From: Treponema sp.
GTDB lineage: Bacteria > Spirochaetota > Spirochaetia > Treponematales > Breznakiellaceae
DNA length: 6,967 bases
NCBI GenBank assembly: GCA_031264395.1
Contig: JAISEB010000129.1
Span: 1 to 6,967, forward strand
Direction: 5' to 3'
The notes under the pieces were generated by a model, which saw nothing but the letters and a program-made list of their open reading frames with translations, made no database searches and was not told where the DNA came from. Positions 1-5,362 of this stretch are shown here, piece after piece. The position numbers were made by a program, and so were the translations under genes. Numbering within the stretch: position 1 is the stretch's first letter; every line of letters starts with the position of its first letter.

Positions 1-232
1 CTGCCGCCGCTTCAAAATCTTTTTTCACGTTTTGGACGGTCTGGCGGCTTACGCCGGTACGGCGGGCAATATCCGCTTCTGCATCCGGTTTCCGGCCGTC
101 TGAGGTATCGAGGGCAAGAATAACGGCCGCCCGTTTTACCAGTTTGACGCTCCGTTTCCCGGTTTTTGTAAACTTTTCAAGTTCCCGCCGTTCTTCCGGG
201 TTTAATTCAATGTTCCGCCTGGTTCTTGTCAT
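1..232 (-). CDS. IS630-family transposase, N-terminal part (runs off the left edge)
   Basis: Reading leftward from ATG 232-230 gives 77 residues beginning MTRTRRNIELNPEERRELEK with no stop before the window edge. The N-terminus is basic. A helix-turn-helix follows at about residues 54-71 (DIARRTGVSRQTVQNVKK), preceded by KRAAVILALD. This arrangement is typical of the DNA-binding N-terminal domain of IS630/Tc1-type transposases, whose DDE catalytic domain would lie further left and is not visible. A GGGAGGA ribosome binding site (plus 241-247) lies 8 bases before the ATG and fixes the start. Whether the gene is intact cannot be judged. The family assignment is by domain resemblance; another HTH protein with the same fold is possible but less likely given the transposon-like ends beside it. 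Confidence 0.8.
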   Translation of the reverse strand, partial: MTRTRRNIELNPEERRELEKFTKTGKRSVKLVKRAAVILALDTSDGRKPDAEADIARRTGVSRQTVQNVKKDFEAAA

Positions 233-300
233 GGTAGTATTCCTCCCGCCGGAATATTACCATGTTCTTCATTACCGGTAAAGCTTTAAGAGTTACCGGG

Positions 301-328
301 TACTAGGACATCGGCGTTTACTTTTTTA
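301..328. repeat. Left arm of a 28-bp imperfect inverted repeat; probable IS630-type terminal repeat
   Basis: Positions 301-328 match the reverse complement of 552-579 at 22 of 28 bases. Five of the six mismatches are transitions. The last 12 bases, TTTACTTTTTTA, are identical. The arm lies about 70-96 bp upstream of the transposase start, a usual place for the end of an IS630 element. It could therefore be the terminal repeat of the IS to the left, with TA at either edge as possible target dinucleotide (301-302 or 327-328). An AAAGCTTT (280-287) nearby is also found beside the right arm (583-590). Confidence 0.6.
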
Positions 329-357
329 GCGTCAAAATTCCTCTTATAGCAGCATAC

Positions 358-522
358 TTTGAAGAAAAAAATTACCGTGGAGATTCACGGAGTTCCACGG
401 AGTTTTGGTTAAACCACAACGAACCTCCGGTTCGCCTTCACGGACAGAACGGACTTCTTTAGTTTCAAATGTGTATTTTGTCCGTGTTGGTCTGTGTCTG
501 TCCGTGGTTAACTTTCTTCAAA
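358..522. repeat. ACGGA-rich inverted-repeat element, non-coding
   Basis: The stretch is built of short related units: CACGGAG and CCACGGAG at 386-402, CACGGACAGAACGGAC at 439-454, and the opposite orientation (GTCCGTG, CTGTCCGTGG) at 480-507. The outer arms pair: 358-380 starts TTTGAAGAAA and ends CCGTGG, and 502-522 reads on the other strand as CCACGG-side sequence followed back to TTTGAAGAAA. GTTAAACCAC (408-417) pairs with GTGGTTAAC (505-513). A small hairpin CGAACC-TCC-GGTTCG lies at 420-434. No open frame of note and no ribosome binding site were seen. It resembles the dispersed intergenic repeats found in many copies in some bacterial genomes. Its function is unknown. Confidence 0.6.
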
Positions 523-551
523 ATTCTGCTAATTTGACGGTATGTACCAGA

Positions 552-579
552 TAAAAAAGTAAATGCCGGCGCCCTGGTT
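552..579. repeat. Right arm of the 28-bp imperfect inverted repeat
   Basis: This is the partner of 301-328 in inverted orientation, starting TAAAAAAGTAAA on the plus strand. It is followed by AAAGCTTT at 583-590, which also accompanies the left arm at 280-287. Either it is the second end of a roughly 280-bp MITE-like unit (301-579), or it is a solo end of another IS630-type element pointing right. No transposase coding sequence follows it, so an intact IS on the right is excluded. It lies just upstream of the lipoprotein promoter. Confidence 0.55.
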
Positions 580-594
580 TCCAAAGCTTTTCCC

Positions 595-624
595 TTTACT
601 TCCCGCTGTTTGCCGTGTTATACT
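595..624 (+). promoter_or_regulatory. Candidate sigma-70-type promoter of the lipoprotein gene
   Basis: A TTTACT -35-like box (595-600) is followed after 18 bp by TATACT (619-624), a 5-of-6 match to the -10 consensus. About 45 bases of leader then precede the ATG at 672. The promoter starts only about 15 bp beyond the repeat arm at 552-579. The call is from motif matching only. Confidence 0.45.
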
Positions 625-660
625 TTTTCTACGGGTTTTAATATCCGCGAATAATTTATA

Positions 661-665
661 AGGAG
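661..665 (+). promoter_or_regulatory. Strong ribosome binding site for ATG 672
   Basis: AGGAG at 661-665 (preceded by A, TAAGGAGA context) lies 6 bases before ATG 672-674. This is the only good translation start near the lipoprotein gene. By contrast, the ATG at 725 is preceded only by the C tract and GTCAC. The site therefore argues that the intended start is at 672, upstream of the C tract. Confidence 0.75.
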
Positions 666-671
666 ATACCA

Positions 672-731
672 ATGAACATGAATTTTTCAAGAAAAGTATT
701 TACCCCCCCCCCCCCCCCCGTCACATGTTAA
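672..731 (+). other. Out-of-phase 5' leader ORF of the lipoprotein gene (19 codons, ends at TAA 729-731)
   Basis: From ATG 672 the frame reads MNMNFSRKVFT, five prolines from the C tract, then VTC and a TAA at 729-731. In the sequence as given it therefore yields only a 19-residue peptide. If the tract had 18 or 15 C instead of 17, this same start would read through into the 217-codon lipoprotein frame, giving a product of about 235 or 234 residues. The good ribosome binding site belongs to this start. This looks like the 5' end of the lipoprotein gene held in the OFF phase, not a separate peptide gene, although a leader peptide cannot be excluded. Confidence 0.65.
703..719 (+). repeat. Homopolymeric tract of 17 C, likely phase-variable
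   Basis: Seventeen consecutive C residues lie between the ribosome-binding start at 672 and the open lipoprotein frame. Tracts of this length slip readily during replication. Poly-G/C contingency tracts near surface-protein genes are known in spirochaetes and other host-associated bacteria. Here the length is one C short of (or two over) the number that joins start and body. Homopolymer length is also a common sequencing or assembly error, so 17 should be treated as provisional. Confidence 0.85.
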
Positions 732-1378
732 GTAGCTTGCCGTCCGGGGCCGCCGGACAGGGAAAATTTGTTTCCCAAAAATCAGGCGTTGTAAAACAAC
801 CTTGTTTCCTTTTATTGGCTCTTGTCCTGTTGGCGTCCGGATTTTCAGGCTGCGCCTCAATGTCACGCAACGCGCATTACTCGAAAATGGCGGGCGAACA
901 TGACTTCGACTATTTTTTCCCGTCGTCCGATTTTACACGCGCGTTTTCGACTATTGATGAAGCCTACGATTACGTTAACGCCGCCAGCATTAAATTTGGA
1001 AGGGCGTCAAGCAAATCATCCGCAAAAGGGCTGGCCGCAAAATTGACAGGTTCCGCCCCGGAAGCGGACACCCCGGTATCCCTTGTTTGCTATCTACGCG
1101 CGAGTGACGGGAGCGGGGCGGTTGATTTATCGGGCCGGGACAACCCCATGGAAAACGCGCTGCGGAGAGCGGTTTCCGCTACACTTGTGTTCCTTGTGTT
1201 TCACAACGGCAAAGCCGTCTCTATATCCGATTTCCGCCTGGCGCAGGGCTGGGTCTATTCCAGCGGCAATGCCCAGATAGAACAATTTACCGTTAACGAA
1301 ACTACATACACCGCCGAATATCCTGTCGGCTGGGGCATAGAAAAGGCGTTCGGCTACCTTAAAGACGGGATTAATTAG
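725..1378 (+). CDS. Putative lipoprotein of unknown function, probably phase-variable
   Basis: The open frame encodes 217 residues from ATG 725. A hydrophobic stretch at about residues 27-39 (PCFLLLALVLLASGF) follows KQ and ends in F-S-G-C43, a relaxed lipobox of the kind spirochaetes accept. The mature protein would then begin C43-ASMSRN and be anchored in a membrane. The 174-residue mature part is soluble-looking with no repeats. It contains aromatic-rich DFDYFFPSSDF (about 58-68), a hydrophobic ATLVFLVFHNGK strand, and a C-terminal EYPVGWGIEKAFGYLKDG. I do not recognise the family. The segment before the hydrophobic core is unusually long for a signal peptide (about 26 residues, or over 40 if translation starts at 672). 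ATG 725 has no ribosome binding site; the good one serves ATG 672, separated by the C tract and one base out of phase. Expression therefore probably depends on tract length. A hairpin lies inside the early coding region (742-758). Confidence 0.7.
   Translation: MLSSLPSGAAGQGKFVSQKSGVVKQPCFLLLALVLLASGFSGCASMSRNAHYSKMAGEHDFDYFFPSSDFTRAFSTIDEAYDYVNAASIKFGRASSKSSAKGLAAKLTGSAPEADTPVSLVCYLRASDGSGAVDLSGRDNPMENALRRAVSATLVFLVFHNGKAVSISDFRLAQGWVYSSGNAQIEQFTVNETTYTAEYPVGWGIEKAFGYLKDGIN
742..758 (+). other. Small perfect hairpin just after the C tract
   Basis: GTCCGG (742-747) and CCGGAC (753-758) form a 6-bp all-GC-rich stem with a 5-base loop, 22 bases downstream of the C run and inside the early lipoprotein frame. 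It could stall polymerase or ribosome near the tract, but GC-rich coding DNA makes such stems by chance, so a role is only a possibility. Confidence 0.35.
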
Positions 1379-1384
1379 AGCTTC

Positions 1385-1494
1385 CCGCAAAGTAACCCCG
1401 AACCGAAGGTTTGCGCTTTGCGGACAGACACTAATGAGAGCCTCTGGAAACCCCGGCCGGATTTCCAGAGCTTCCCCGCCCCGGCGGCGGGGAA
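1385..1494. terminator. Cluster of three hairpins between convergent genes; terminator-like
   Basis: Three stems lie in the 131-bp gap between the lipoprotein and aldo/keto reductase genes. CCGCAAAG (1385-1392) pairs with CTTTGCGG (1416-1423) around an inner CGAACC-GAA-GGTTTG element. CTCTGGAAA (1442-1450) pairs with TTTCCAGAG (1462-1470), a 9-bp stem with an 11-base loop. TTCCCCGCC (1472-1480) pairs with GGCGGGGAA (1486-1494), a 9-bp stem with a 5-base loop. The position suits a bidirectional terminator. There is no U-run directly after the last stem on either strand (a T5 comes only at 1507-1511), so canonical intrinsic termination is not certain. Confidence 0.5.
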
Positions 1495-1509
1495 ACGCGA
1501 TCCCTGTTT

Positions 1510-2691
1510 TTACTCAATCCAGCCGGCAAGCGCGGCGTGGGCGGTCTTGAGTTCTTTTACAATTCCAATATGCTGGGGGCACTTTTTTTCGCAGGCTCCG
1601 CAGGAGACGCAGAGGGACGCGGCCTGTCCGCTACGGGTCTGGAAGAAGTAGCTCCGCCGCGACGGTTCGAAGGTGTTGAACATGATGCCGTCGTTGTATT
1701 TGGAAAAGACCTGGGGAATGTTGACGCCCTGCGGGCAGGGAAGGCAGTATTCGCAGCCGGTACAGGGGATGGACGAGAACGAAAAGTAGGTTTCACGCAC
1801 CCGCGCGATGATCTTCTTCTCTTCTTCGGAAAGGCAGTGCGGAACGGCGTCCGGCTTTGAGAAGATCGCTATATCTTCCTTGAGCTGCTCCATTGAAGAT
1901 ACGCCCGAAAGGATCGTGCTGACTTCAGGATAATCAAGCACATGGCGGAAGGCCCATTCAACAGGGCTGCGTTTCCCGCCGTATTCTCCGTAGACGGCCT
2001 TCACCGAATCGGGCGGAAAGGCAAGGCTGCCCCCGCGCAGGGGCTCCATGATCACAAGGGCGCAGCCTTTAAGGCCGGCCGCCCGCATCGCCTCGTCGGT
2101 GGTTTCGTTGTCCACGTCGATGAGATTCTGCTGTATCTGGCACATGCCCCAGTCATAGAAATCGAGGACTTCCTTGAAGCAGGGATAACGGCCGTGATAG
2201 GAAAACCCTATGGCCCTGATGAGCCCTTCCGATCTGAATTGTTCGTATTCCTCAATGATCTTCTGCTTCTTGATATCTTCCCAAACGGGGACCCCTATGT
2301 TATGGATAAGATACACATCAAGATAATCCGTGCGGAGTTTCCTGAGGGTATTCTCAAGATTCCGCCGGGCGTTTTCGTGCAGGGTCTTCCCGCCGCCTGA
2401 TTTCAGATCTGCCATAACGGGGAAAGGCTGCTTGGTGGCGATTATCACCTTTTCACGGCGGCCGCCTTCTTCCAGCGCCTCGCCCAGTATCTCCTCGCTG
2501 GTCAAGTTGTGGTAGCCATAGGCGGTGTCAAAATAGTTGACACCGTGATCCGCCGCGTAGCGTATCATCTCCCATGCCTTTTCACGGTCGACTTCCGCCT
2601 TGTCCTCCCTGACGATGCGGGGAAGCCTCATACAGCCCATCCCAAAGGCCGATACCTTGAACCCGGATTTCCCATACATACGGTACTGCAT
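1510..2691 (-). CDS. Aldo/keto reductase with C-terminal [4Fe-4S] motifs
   Basis: The 393-residue protein starts MQYRMYGKSGFKVSAFGMGC. The N-terminal aldo/keto reductase barrel carries the expected tetrad: D55 and Y60 in DTAYGY, K87 in ATKQPF and H130 in YLIH. The C-terminal part has two cysteine groups, C310/C313/C316/C319-P and C361/C364/C367/C371-P, in the CxxCxxCxx(x)CP style of ferredoxins. This matches the large predicted oxidoreductases of the aldo/keto reductase group found mainly in anaerobes. By family, it should reduce or oxidise a carbonyl/alcohol with a nicotinamide cofactor and move electrons through two iron-sulfur clusters; the substrate is unknown. It is cytoplasmic, with no signal peptide. 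The AGAGGTG ribosome binding site 4 bases before the ATG supports the start. It is transcribed alone, divergent from the SDR at 2819. Confidence 0.92.
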   Translation of the reverse strand: MQYRMYGKSGFKVSAFGMGCMRLPRIVREDKAEVDREKAWEMIRYAADHGVNYFDTAYGYHNLTSEEILGEALEEGGRREKVIIATKQPFPVMADLKSGGGKTLHENARRNLENTLRKLRTDYLDVYLIHNIGVPVWEDIKKQKIIEEYEQFRSEGLIRAIGFSYHGRYPCFKEVLDFYDWGMCQIQQNLIDVDNETTDEAMRAAGLKGCALVIMEPLRGGSLAFPPDSVKAVYGEYGGKRSPVEWAFRHVLDYPEVSTILSGVSSMEQLKEDIAIFSKPDAVPHCLSEEEKKIIARVRETYFSFSSIPCTGCEYCLPCPQGVNIPQVFSKYNDGIMFNTFEPSRRSYFFQTRSGQAASLCVSCGACEKKCPQHIGIVKELKTAHAALAGWIE

Positions 2692-2742
2692 TTTTCACCT
2701 CTCAATAACTAGCGTTACCAAACAAGTCCGCTGTCTTGCCAA

Positions 2743-2773
2743 ACTATAAAAGTTAATGTTAACGTTAAGTCAA
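2743..2773 (-). promoter_or_regulatory. Candidate promoter of the aldo/keto reductase gene with an operator-like palindrome
   Basis: On the minus strand TTGACT (plus 2768-2773) and TATAGT (plus 2743-2748) match the -35 and -10 consensus at five of six bases each. The spacer is 19 bp, longer than ideal. The perfect 10-bp palindrome TTAACGTTAA (2759-2768) fills the spacer next to the -35 box, overlapped by a second near-palindrome, GTTAA-TG-TTAAC (2752-2763). A repressor binding there would block the promoter and could also act on the divergent SDR gene. No regulator gene is present nearby. Confidence 0.4.
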
Positions 2774-2818
2774 GGCGTCACGGCCATATTCCACTCAGGC
2801 GCCGTACCGGAGGACAAG

Positions 2819-3904
2819 ATGAAAATTCTGTTTATAGGCGGAACGGGAACGATAAGCGCCGCTATTTCCCGGCGCGTTCTGGAACTGGGCTGGGATCTCT
2901 ACCTGCTTAACAGGGGAAACCGGAACGGGGATCTTTCAGGCGGGCTCCGCGAAAAAAAGGACTCAGGCGGAAAGGGGAACCTTGTTGAAATCACCTGCGA
3001 CATCAACACGGAAAGCGAGGCGGAAATTGCGTCAAAACTTTCGGGCGTTTTGGGGAAAGGCGGGCAATTTGACGCCGCCGCCGATTTCATCGCCTTTACC
3101 CTTCCCCAGGCCGAAAGGGATTACCGCATCCTCGGCGGCCTTGTGAAACAGTACCTTTTTATAAGCTCGGCGTCGGCGTATCAAAAACCCCTTTCAAGCT
3201 GCTTCATAACCGAAAGCACGCCCCTTGCCAATCCTTACTGGGAATATTCCCGGAACAAGATAGCCTGCGAAGATTTCCTTATGGCAAAGTACCGGGAATC
3301 GGGCTTTCCCGTTACGATAGTCCGCCCCAGCCACACCTACGACGAACGGAACGTCCCTCTGGGCGTCCACGGCAAAAACGGAAGCTGGCAGGTTATTAAA
3401 CGCATGCTCGATGGAAAACAGGTGATCATTCACGGGGACGGCGAAAGCCTGTGGACCATGACGGCGAATTCCGATTTCGCGGCGGGCTTTACGGGCCTTC
3501 TTGGAAACATACACGCCATTGGGGAAGCGGTGCAGATCACTTCGGACGAGACCCTTACCTGGAATCAGGTGTACGCCGCCGTCGCCCGGGCGCTCGGCGT
3601 TCCCCTGAAGGCGGCGCATATTTCAAGCGAATTCCTTTCGGCCATAGGACCGTACGATTTTACAGGCGGCCTCATAGGCGACAAGGCCAACTCGCTCGTG
3701 TTTGACAACGCGAAACTCAAGCGCCTCGTTCCCGGTTTTACGGCGTCCATACGCTTCGATCAGGGAGTGCGCAAAACGGTGAACTACATCCTCGCCCACA
3801 AGGAATGTCAGATTGAAGATCCCGAATTTGACATGTGGTGCGACAGGGTAATCGCCGTGCGGGAAAAGGCGCTTGAGGAACTGCGCAGAGGCCCGCGCCC
3901 CTAA
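2819..3904 (+). CDS. NAD-dependent epimerase/dehydratase-type SDR of unknown substrate
   Basis: The start at ATG 2819 follows GGAGG (2809-2813) with a 5-base spacer and puts the Rossmann motif right at the N-terminus (MKILFIGGTGTISAAIS). The open frame continues 21 codons upstream to 2756, but that extension lacks a ribosome binding site. The resulting protein has 361 residues. Visible features are the glycine-rich GGTGTIS at 7-13, NRG at 31-33 (cofactor ribose/phosphate side), D61, SSAS at 116-119, and the catalytic pair Y143-x-x-x-K147 (YSRNK). RPSHTY at 169-174 marks the usual post-catalytic segment. This is the extended/atypical SDR layout used by sugar-nucleotide epimerases, dehydratases and related reductases. 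No neighbour is a sugar-nucleotide gene, so the substrate cannot be named. It is monocistronic, divergent from the aldo/keto reductase, with which it may share regulation. Confidence 0.85.
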   Translation: MKILFIGGTGTISAAISRRVLELGWDLYLLNRGNRNGDLSGGLREKKDSGGKGNLVEITCDINTESEAEIASKLSGVLGKGGQFDAAADFIAFTLPQAERDYRILGGLVKQYLFISSASAYQKPLSSCFITESTPLANPYWEYSRNKIACEDFLMAKYRESGFPVTIVRPSHTYDERNVPLGVHGKNGSWQVIKRMLDGKQVIIHGDGESLWTMTANSDFAAGFTGLLGNIHAIGEAVQITSDETLTWNQVYAAVARALGVPLKAAHISSEFLSAIGPYDFTGGLIGDKANSLVFDNAKLKRLVPGFTASIRFDQGVRKTVNYILAHKECQIEDPEFDMWCDRVIAVREKALEELRRGPRP

Positions 3905-3925
3905 AAGCGCCGGTACTACCCCGCC

Positions 3926-3959
3926 GAGCCTTCGGTTCGCGCTTGCCGCGCGGAGGCTC
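3926..3959. terminator. Hairpin between convergent genes, terminator-like
   Basis: GAGCC (3926-3930) pairs with GGCTC (3955-3959), and inside it CGCGC (3938-3942) pairs with GCGCG (3948-3952) around TTGCC. It sits in the 72-bp gap between the epimerase-like SDR and the operon's last gene, where a bidirectional terminator is expected. No T-run follows. The left half contains CCTTCGGTTCG, which recurs in the 1385-1423 hairpin. Confidence 0.4.
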
Positions 3960-3976
3960 ATTGCAACGCGGAACGC

Positions 3977-4780
3977 CTACACGCAGAGCAATCCCGCGTC
4001 CAGCACAAACTGGGAACCCGTGGCATACCGGGCCTTGTCGCTGGCCACATACGCCACCAGATTGGCCACATCCTCAGGCTCGATCCATGGAACCGGCAGC
4101 AGATTCCCGGCGCTCCGTTCGGCGATTTCTATAGGCGTTGTCCCTTCCATGGCGGCAAGCCCGTCGTTCATCGGCGTGTTTACCCCTGTGGGATGAATGC
4201 TCACTACCCGGATATTGTGGGGGGCCAGCTCGATGGCCCAGGCCTTGGTCAGGCCGGTAAGCCCCCACTTGGAGGCGGTGTAATGGGAAAGGCGGTTCCC
4301 GCCCCGGAGCCCCATGGTGGAGGAATTGTTGACAATCACCCCGCTTTTGGCCCGTATCATGTAGGGAACCACCCGGCGGGTTACGTTGAAAGGGCCCTTT
4401 AGATTGATGTCGATCATGGCGTTCCATTCATCATCGGTCATGGAATCTACCGAAGCATAGGCGCAGATTCCGGCGTTGTTAAAGAGAATGTCGATTTTGC
4501 CGAAGGCCGCCATGGTTTCCTCAACCGCCTTCCGTACCGCCGCGTCCTCCCGGACATCCCCCGAGGCAATCACCGCCCGCCGTCCCAGCGCCTCGATTTC
4601 CCCCTTGAGGCTCTCCAGCTCCGCCCCCGTGCCGAATTCATAACGGGGATAGCCGAGTTTTTTCGCCACGTCGAAGGCGGTAATGTCCGCCCCCTGTTTC
4701 GCCAGAAGCAGCGCCGTGGCCCGTCCCTGACCGTGGGCCGCGCCGGTAATAAAAGCCGTTTTGCCGGAAAATTCACCCAC
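3977..4780 (-). CDS. Classical SDR oxidoreductase, similar to the mycofactocin-coupled/carveol dehydrogenase group
   Basis: A GTG at 4780-4778 preceded by GGGGAGG (plus 4787-4793) with a 6-base spacer gives 267 residues beginning GEFSGKTAFITGAAHGQGR, the normal family start. Longer ATG starts at 4840 or 4804 add an unrelated, basic N-terminus and more overlap. Motifs are TGAAHGQG (12-19), D37 at the end of the second strand (NAD rather than NADP preference), D75-V76, NNAG (101-104), N126, S154, Y167 and K171 (YTASK). About 15 extra residues after the second strand (38-52) and the GQGR motif recall the mycofactocin-coupled SDR group, in which the NAD is held tightly. No mycofactocin gene is in the window, so that cofactor link is not shown. 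It overlaps the upstream AhpD-like gene by 8 bases and is the last gene of the operon. It probably oxidises or reduces an alcohol/carbonyl related to the transported solute. Confidence 0.9.
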   Translation of the reverse strand: MGEFSGKTAFITGAAHGQGRATALLLAKQGADITAFDVAKKLGYPRYEFGTGAELESLKGEIEALGRRAVIASGDVREDAAVRKAVEETMAAFGKIDILFNNAGICAYASVDSMTDDEWNAMIDINLKGPFNVTRRVVPYMIRAKSGVIVNNSSTMGLRGGNRLSHYTASKWGLTGLTKAWAIELAPHNIRVVSIHPTGVNTPMNDGLAAMEGTTPIEIAERSAGNLLPVPWIEPEDVANLVAYVASDKARYATGSQFVLDAGLLCV

Positions 4781-5315
4781 AGCCGGCCTCCCCTTCTTTA
4801 ACATACCGGTAAAGCACTTCGTCCAGCGGTATTCTGGCAATGGTGTTGAAAAGATTGGTGGCGCTCATGATTCCCCCAAAGGCAAAGAGGAGCACAATCT
4901 GTTCGGTACTGTAGCGGTCCTTGAGGGTATCGTACAAGGACTGGGGGATATTATGGGGGTCCCGGCCTATGGCGTGTCCCAGATCCATCAGAAAGCGTTC
5001 GGTCTCCGAAAGGACAGGGTTGTCGGGATCGTCCCCGGATTCAACAAGAATTTTCCTGAAAAAGGCCGAACAGATCAGGCATTCATTCGCCGCGGAAATG
5101 GCGTAGGCGTAGAGGGACAAGGCCCGTTCCCCGATAAAAGGAACGACAAGGTCCCGCAGAGTGTACCACTCCATGTAGGCTTTGAAAGCGGGCACGCTGT
5201 GCAGCAGGGTCCGTTTCATGTTGGTAACCCGGCCGTTTTTCGCAATCTGATCATCGTATTCCCGCTTCGCCTCGGGCAAAACGGTCTCATACTCCGTCAT
5301 GGGTAAAAAACTCAT
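4773..5315 (-). CDS. AhpD/carboxymuconolactone decarboxylase-like protein
   Basis: ATG 5315-5313 follows AAGGAGA (plus 5321-5327) with a 5-base spacer, giving 180 residues starting MSFLPMTEYE. The earlier in-frame ATG at 5366 overlaps the ATPase stop but has no ribosome binding site. The helical protein holds the core ANECLICSAFF at 76-86 with C79-x-x-C82, the redox CxxC of the AhpD-like fold, preceded by E78. The position normally taken by histidine (C82 plus 4) is F86, so the classical CxxCxxxH proton relay is incomplete. By family, members are alkylhydroperoxidases, decarboxylases or peroxidase-related proteins; here a thiol-disulfide function is plausible and decarboxylation unproven. It lies 47 bases after the ABC ATPase and overlaps the SDR start by 8 bases, so the last two genes are likely co-translated and may work on the same compound. 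Confidence 0.75.
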   Translation of the reverse strand: MSFLPMTEYETVLPEAKREYDDQIAKNGRVTNMKRTLLHSVPAFKAYMEWYTLRDLVVPFIGERALSLYAYAISAANECLICSAFFRKILVESGDDPDNPVLSETERFLMDLGHAIGRDPHNIPQSLYDTLKDRYSTEQIVLLFAFGGIMSATNLFNTIARIPLDEVLYRYVKEGEAGCG

Positions 5316-5362
5316 ACATTTCTCCTTGGGTACAATCGTTGAAGGATCCTTAACGGACTTCA

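Noticed and set aside
386..507. ACGGA repeats as a CRISPR array
   Set aside because: Units are short, irregularly spaced and in both orientations, with no constant repeat-spacer pattern.
703..719. Poly-C run as a pure sequencing artefact
   Set aside because: It may be miscounted, but its position between a good start site and the body of a lipoprotein gene is as expected for a contingency tract, so it is kept as a finding with the caveat.
1127..1390. Minus-strand open frame opposite the lipoprotein
   Set aside because: No ribosome binding site or recognisable domain; it looks like a shadow of the lipoprotein frame.
1942..2400. Plus-strand open frame of 152 codons
   Set aside because: It lies wholly antisense inside the aldo/keto reductase gene, has no ribosome binding site and encodes no recognisable motif; the opposite strand has complete catalytic and Fe-S motifs.
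2756..2818. Longer N-terminus for the epimerase-like SDR (ATG 2756)
   Set aside because: ATG 2819 has GGAGG at 5 bases and places the Rossmann motif at the N-terminus; 2756 lies in the promoter/palindrome region with no ribosome binding site.
3194..3619. Minus-strand open frame of 141 codons
   Set aside because: It is antisense to the epimerase-like SDR, whose motifs and ribosome binding site are clear.
4781..4840. Longer N-terminus for the operon SDR (ATG 4840 or 4804)
   Set aside because: The GTG at 4780 has a GGGGAGG site at ideal spacing and gives the family's usual start; the longer forms overlap the upstream gene by 32-68 bases and add unrelated residues.
4761..5306. Plus-strand open frame of 181 codons
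   Set aside because: It is antisense to the AhpD-like gene and spans the junction with the SDR; no start signal and no domain.
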